Assembly (NCBI GenBank): GCA_964018905.1
Contig: CAXHRO010000013.1
Location: 17,279-81,278 of the forward strand
Length of the DNA stretch: 64,000 nt
Direction: 5' to 3'
Origin: JAAVFS01 sp964018905
GTDB lineage: Bacteria; Bacteroidota; Bacteroidia; Bacteroidales; Muribaculaceae
Shown: piece after piece, positions 60,317 through 64,000 of the stretch
Position numbering within the stretch: position 1 is the first letter of the stretch
How the letters are laid out: every line of letters starts with the position of its first letter
Made by a program: the position numbers and the translations under genes
Notes under the pieces: generated by a model
What the model was told of the DNA's origin: nothing
Seen by the model: only the letters and a program-made list of their open reading frames with translations
The model's database searches: none

Positions 60317-63300
60317 ATGAGTAAAGAAAAAAAATTCTTGACTTGTGACGGTAACCAGGCCGCTGCCCACGTGAGCTACATGTTCAGCGAGGTGGCCGCT
60401 ATTTACCCCATCACTCCATCGTCGACAATGGCTGAGTATGTTGACGAGTGGGCTGCAGCAGGTCGCAAGAACATCTTCGGTGAGACCGTTCTGGTCCAGG
60501 AGATGCAGTCAGAAGGTGGTGCCGCCGGCGCCGTGCATGGTTCACTCCAGGCAGGTGCTTTGACAACTACCTATACCGCTTCTCAGGGTCTTCTCCTGAT
60601 GATTCCAAATATGTACAAGATTGCCGGTGAACAGCTTCCATGCGTGTTCCACGTTTCGGCACGTACCATAGCTTCTCATGCTCTCTCGATCTTCGGCGAC
60701 CACCAGGATGTTATGTCGGTGCGTCAGACCGGTTTTGCAATGCTTGCCGAGGGATCGGTACAGGAGGTGATGGATCTCTCGGGTGTGGCCCATCTGTCAA
60801 CGATAAAGAGCCGTATCCCATTCGTTAACTTCTTTGACGGTTTCCGTACATCCCACGAGATACAGAAGATCGAGCAGATCGACCAGGATGATCTCGCTCC
60901 CCTGCTTGACCGTGAGGCTGTGGCCGACTTCCGTCGTCGCGCTCTTACCCCCGAGGCACCGGTAGCCCGCGGTATGGCCGAGAACGGAGACGTATTCTTC
61001 CAGCACCGTGAGGCCTGCAACACCGCCTATGATGCTGTCCCCGAGATTGTAGAGAACTATATGAACGAGATCTCTAAGATCACCGGACGTGAGTATCACC
61101 TGTTCAACTACTACGGTGCACCCGACGCCGAGCGTGTGATCATAGCCATGGGTTCTGTTACCCAGGCCGCACAGGAGGCGATCGACCACCTCGTGGCACA
61201 GGGCGAGAAGGTAGGTCTCGTGGCCGTTCACCTGTATCGTCCTTTCTCGGCCAAGCATTTCCTTGCCGCAGTCCCCGCTACTGCCAAGCGTATTGCCGTT
61301 CTTGACCGCACCAAGGAGCCCGGAGCAAACGGAGAGCCTCTGTTGCTCGACGTCAAGGACTGCTTCTATGGCAAGGCCGACGCTCCCGTTATCGTGGGTG
61401 GCCGCTACGGACTCGCTTCAAAGGACACGACTCCCGCCGCTATCATATCGGTGTTCGAGAACCTGGCTCTTCCCCAGCCCAAGGATCGTTTCACAGTTGG
61501 TATCGTAGACGATGTCACCTTCACATCGCTTCCTCTCAAGGAGGAGATCGCACTCGGTGGCGCAAGCACCTATGAGGCTAAGTTCTACGGTCTCGGTGCC
61601 GATGGTACCGTAGGTGCCAACAAGAACTCGGTGAAGATCATCGGTGACAACACCAACAAGTATTGCCAGGCTTACTTCGCCTACGACTCGAAGAAGTCGG
61701 GCGGTTTCACCTGCTCTCACCTGCGTTTCGGTGATGATCCCATCCGTTCGACCTACCTCGTGAATACCCCCAATTTTGTAGCTTGCCATGTACAGGCCTA
61801 TCTGCACATGTATGATGTGACCCGTGGTCTTCGTGACGGCGGTACATTCCTGCTCAACACCATCTGGGAGGGTGAGGAACTGGCAAAGAATCTTCCCGTG
61901 AAGGTCAAGAAATACTTTGCCGACCATAACATCAACGTATACTATATCAACGCTACCAAGATAGCCCAGGAGATAGGTCTCGGTAACCGTACCAATACCA
62001 TCCTCCAGAGCGCTTTCTTCCGTATCACTGAGGTTATTCCCGTTGATCTCGCTGTAGAGCAGATGAAGAAATTCATTGTCAAGAGCTATGGCAAGAAGGG
62101 ACAGGATGTGGTTGACAAGAACTATGCCGCCGTTGACCGTGGCGGTGAGTACAAGCAGCTCCCTGTTGATCCGGCTTGGTCACAGCTCGCCCCCGAGGCT
62201 CCTGTTGCCAACGATGATCCCGCCTTTATCAACGAGATCGTGCGTCCCATCAATGCCCAGGACGGCGACCTGCTCAAGGTATCGGCCTTCAAGGGTATCG
62301 AGGACGGCACCTGGCATCAGGGCACTGCCGCCTACGAGAAGCGCGGCGTGGCCGCTTTCGTTCCCGAATGGCTCGAGGAGAACTGTATCCAGTGTAACAA
62401 GTGTGCCTATGTCTGCCCTCACGCCGCAATACGTCCGTTTGTGCTTGACGCCGCCGAGATGTCGGCCGCTCCGTTTGCCGAGGACAAGACTCTGCCTGCT
62501 ATCGGCAAGACCATGGCCGGCATGCGTTTTGTGCAGGCTGTCGACGTTCTCGACTGTCTTGGTTGCGGCAACTGTGTTGACGTATGCCCCGGCAAGAAGG
62601 GCGTGAAGGCTCTCCAGATGAAGCCTCTCGAGACTCAGCTCGACCACCAGGGCGAATGGGACTACTGCGTCAAGAAGGTAGCCTCGAAGCAGGATCTCGT
62701 GGATATCAAGGCCAATGTCAAGAACAGCCAGTTTGCCACCCCGCTCTTTGAGTTCTCGGGTGCATGCTCGGGTTGTGGCGAGACTCCTTATGTCAAGCTC
62801 ATAAGCCAGCTCTTCGGTGATCACGAGATGGTAGCCAACGCTACAGGTTGCTCGTCGATCTACTCGGGCTCGGTTCCCTCAACCCCCTATACCACCAATG
62901 CGAAGGGCCATGGTCCGGCATGGGGCAACTCGCTCTTCGAGGACTTTGCCGAGTTTGGTCTCGGTATGACCATCGCCAACGAGAAGATGACCGAGCGTCT
63001 TGCCGGCTTCATGAAGGATGCCACCGAGTGTCCCAACTGCTGTGACGAGATCAAGAAGCTTGCCGCCGAGTGGCTTGAGCTTCGCGACAACGCCGCCGAG
63101 ACACGTCGTATCGCCGACGCTCTCGTTCCTCTTTGTGAGGCATGCGGTTGTGATACATGCAACAATATCCTGTCGCTCAAGGGCTTTATTGTCAAGCGTT
63201 CACAGTGGATCATCGCCGGTGACGGTGCCGCTTATGATATAGGTTTCGGCGGTCTCGACCATGTTCTCGCTTCGGGCAAGAATGTTAATGTTCTCGTTGT

Positions 63301-63895
63301 TGACACCGAGGTCTACTCAAACACCGGCGGTCAGGCTTCGAAAGCCACACCTATCGGTGCTATCGCCAAATTTGCCGCAGCCGGAAAGCGTGTACGCAAG
63401 AAGGATCTCGGCCTTATCGCCACTACCTATGGTTATGTTTACGCCGCTCAGGTGGCTATGGGCGCCGATCAGGCTCAGACCCTCAAGGCTATCCGCGAGG
63501 CCGAGGCTTATGACGGACCGTCGATCATCATCGCCTATGCACCCTGTATCAACCACGGTCTGAAGGCCGGTATGGGTAAATCCCAGCAGGAGGAGGCCAA
63601 CGCCGTTGCATGCGGTTACTGGCACCTGTGGCGTTACAACCCTGCCATTGAGGCTGAGGGTCAGAACCCCTTCACTCTCGACAGCAAGGAGCCCAACTGG
63701 GACGAGTTCGAGAACTTCCTCAAGGGCGAGGTACGCTACGCTTCGGTTATGAAGCAGTATCCTGCCGAGGCTGTAGAGCTCTTTGCCGCTGCCAAGGATA
63801 ACGCCAAGTGGCGCTACAACAACTATCGTCGTCTCGCCCAGCAACAGTGGGGTGTAGATCCCGAAGTCAAGACAATTGAGGATTCCAACAAGTAA
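60317..63895 (+). CDS. nifJ: pyruvate:ferredoxin (flavodoxin) oxidoreductase
   Basis: A 1,192-residue single-chain PFOR that converts pyruvate and CoA to acetyl-CoA and CO2 while reducing ferredoxin, central to anaerobic metabolism. Domain order: N-terminal TPP pyrimidine-binding domain (YPITPSSTMAEYVDEWA), CoA and gamma domains, then a ferredoxin domain with two 4Fe-4S motifs (CIQCNKCAYVCP and CLGCGNCVDVCP). The C-terminal TPP domain has ACSGCGETPYVK, ATGCSSIYSGSVP and GDGAAYDIGFGGLDHVL, ending with VDTEVYSNTGGQASKATP. Length is complete. Codon use is strongly biased, as in highly expressed genes. Confidence 0.97.
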   Translation: MSKEKKFLTCDGNQAAAHVSYMFSEVAAIYPITPSSTMAEYVDEWAAAGRKNIFGETVLVQEMQSEGGAAGAVHGSLQAGALTTTYTASQGLLLMIPNMYKIAGEQLPCVFHVSARTIASHALSIFGDHQDVMSVRQTGFAMLAEGSVQEVMDLSGVAHLSTIKSRIPFVNFFDGFRTSHEIQKIEQIDQDDLAPLLDREAVADFRRRALTPEAPVARGMAENGDVFFQHREACNTAYDAVPEIVENYMNEISKITGREYHLFNYYGAPDAERVIIAMGSVTQAAQEAIDHLVAQGEKVGLVAVHLYRPFSAKHFLAAVPATAKRIAVLDRTKEPGANGEPLLLDVKDCFYGKADAPVIVGGRYGLASKDTTPAAIISVFENLALPQPKDRFTVGIVDDVTFTSLPLKEEIALGGASTYEAKFYGLGADGTVGANKNSVKIIGDNTNKYCQAYFAYDSKKSGGFTCSHLRFGDDPIRSTYLVNTPNFVACHVQAYLHMYDVTRGLRDGGTFLLNTIWEGEELAKNLPVKVKKYFADHNINVYYINATKIAQEIGLGNRTNTILQSAFFRITEVIPVDLAVEQMKKFIVKSYGKKGQDVVDKNYAAVDRGGEYKQLPVDPAWSQLAPEAPVANDDPAFINEIVRPINAQDGDLLKVSAFKGIEDGTWHQGTAAYEKRGVAAFVPEWLEENCIQCNKCAYVCPHAAIRPFVLDAAEMSAAPFAEDKTLPAIGKTMAGMRFVQAVDVLDCLGCGNCVDVCPGKKGVKALQMKPLETQLDHQGEWDYCVKKVASKQDLVDIKANVKNSQFATPLFEFSGACSGCGETPYVKLISQLFGDHEMVANATGCSSIYSGSVPSTPYTTNAKGHGPAWGNSLFEDFAEFGLGMTIANEKMTERLAGFMKDATECPNCCDEIKKLAAEWLELRDNAAETRRIADALVPLCEACGCDTCNNILSLKGFIVKRSQWIIAGDGAAYDIGFGGLDHVLASGKNVNVLVVDTEVYSNTGGQASKATPIGAIAKFAAAGKRVRKKDLGLIATTYGYVYAAQVAMGADQAQTLKAIREAEAYDGPSIIIAYAPCINHGLKAGMGKSQQEEANAVACGYWHLWRYNPAIEAEGQNPFTLDSKEPNWDEFENFLKGEVRYASVMKQYPAEAVELFAAAKDNAKWRYNNYRRLAQQQWGVDPEVKTIEDSNK

Positions 63896-63932
63896 TCCCC
63901 GATAGCCATCCACTATAAAGCGGGCCCGCCGT

Positions 63933-64000
<68 letters not shown>

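Overview
The window reads as chromosome of a Bacteroidota bacterium of order Bacteroidales, most likely a gut Muribaculaceae or close relative (family level is inference). Supporting signs are the TAnnTTTG -7 promoter boxes, a SufBCDS cluster, type IX secretion C-terminal sorting signals, a DUF3467 protein, a carboxypeptidase-regulatory-domain plus OMP beta-barrel protein, and a bacteroidal myo-inositol-phosphate synthase. No tRNA, rRNA, CRISPR array or complete insertion sequence was seen. The last 68 bases are pure G and look like a sequencing or assembly artefact.

Layout. 1-3.5 kb (+): a DUF1294 membrane protein and two unrecognised multi-domain beta-sandwich proteins. 3.9-9.0 kb (-): topoisomerase IV parE, coaD, a carboxy-terminal protease and lrgA/lrgB in one overlapping operon. 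9.2-13.6 kb (-): a DEAD-box-like RNA helicase and a TonB-receptor-like outer-membrane protein. 14.0-16.8 kb: a GNAT acetyltransferase (-), then greA, a HIT protein and a thioredoxin-fold lipoprotein (+). 16.9-21.0 kb (-): coaX, an outer-membrane protein, lptC and a CNNM/CorC protein. 21.1-25.5 kb (-): a MalY/PatB lyase, aroA, a small membrane protein, a ZnuB-like permease and a GH25 lysozyme. 25.6-32.8 kb (-): cvpA-sufB-sufC-sufD-sufS followed by an aspartate:alanine-exchanger-type transporter.

33.0-41.2 kb (-) is an AT-richer accessory island. It holds a secreted 2.1-kilo-residue RHS protein ending in an M91 (NleD-like) zinc-metallopeptidase domain, a likely immunity lipoprotein whose C-terminus is a displaced piece of RHS sequence, and a type IX-sorted protein. 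41.3-41.5 kb holds a hairpin and a 99-bp MITE-like element. 41.6-48.7 kb (-): a GH35 beta-galactosidase, then cmk-like kinase, divIC-like, a membrane protein, lolD, a NigD-like lipoprotein, DUF3467 and cysS. 48.8 kb (+) carries the SRP RNA, followed by myo-inositol-phosphate synthase. 50.5-60.0 kb (-): a GlsB-type membrane protein, an HU-family protein, and a chain bcp - lipoprotein - SUI1 - AddA/RecB-like helicase-nuclease - GH2 galactosidase - esterase joined largely by 4-bp overlaps. 60.3-63.9 kb (+): nifJ.

The most interesting non-genic signal is a roughly 74-bp palindromic repeat that carries a complete promoter. It is present in tandem in front of parE and again in front of bcp, in the same position relative to both genes. 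A second repeat family (75 bp identical at 3.74 and 51.12 kb), a pseudogene fragment of a type IX sorting domain upstream of nifJ, and two candidate operators (suf and malY promoters) are also described.
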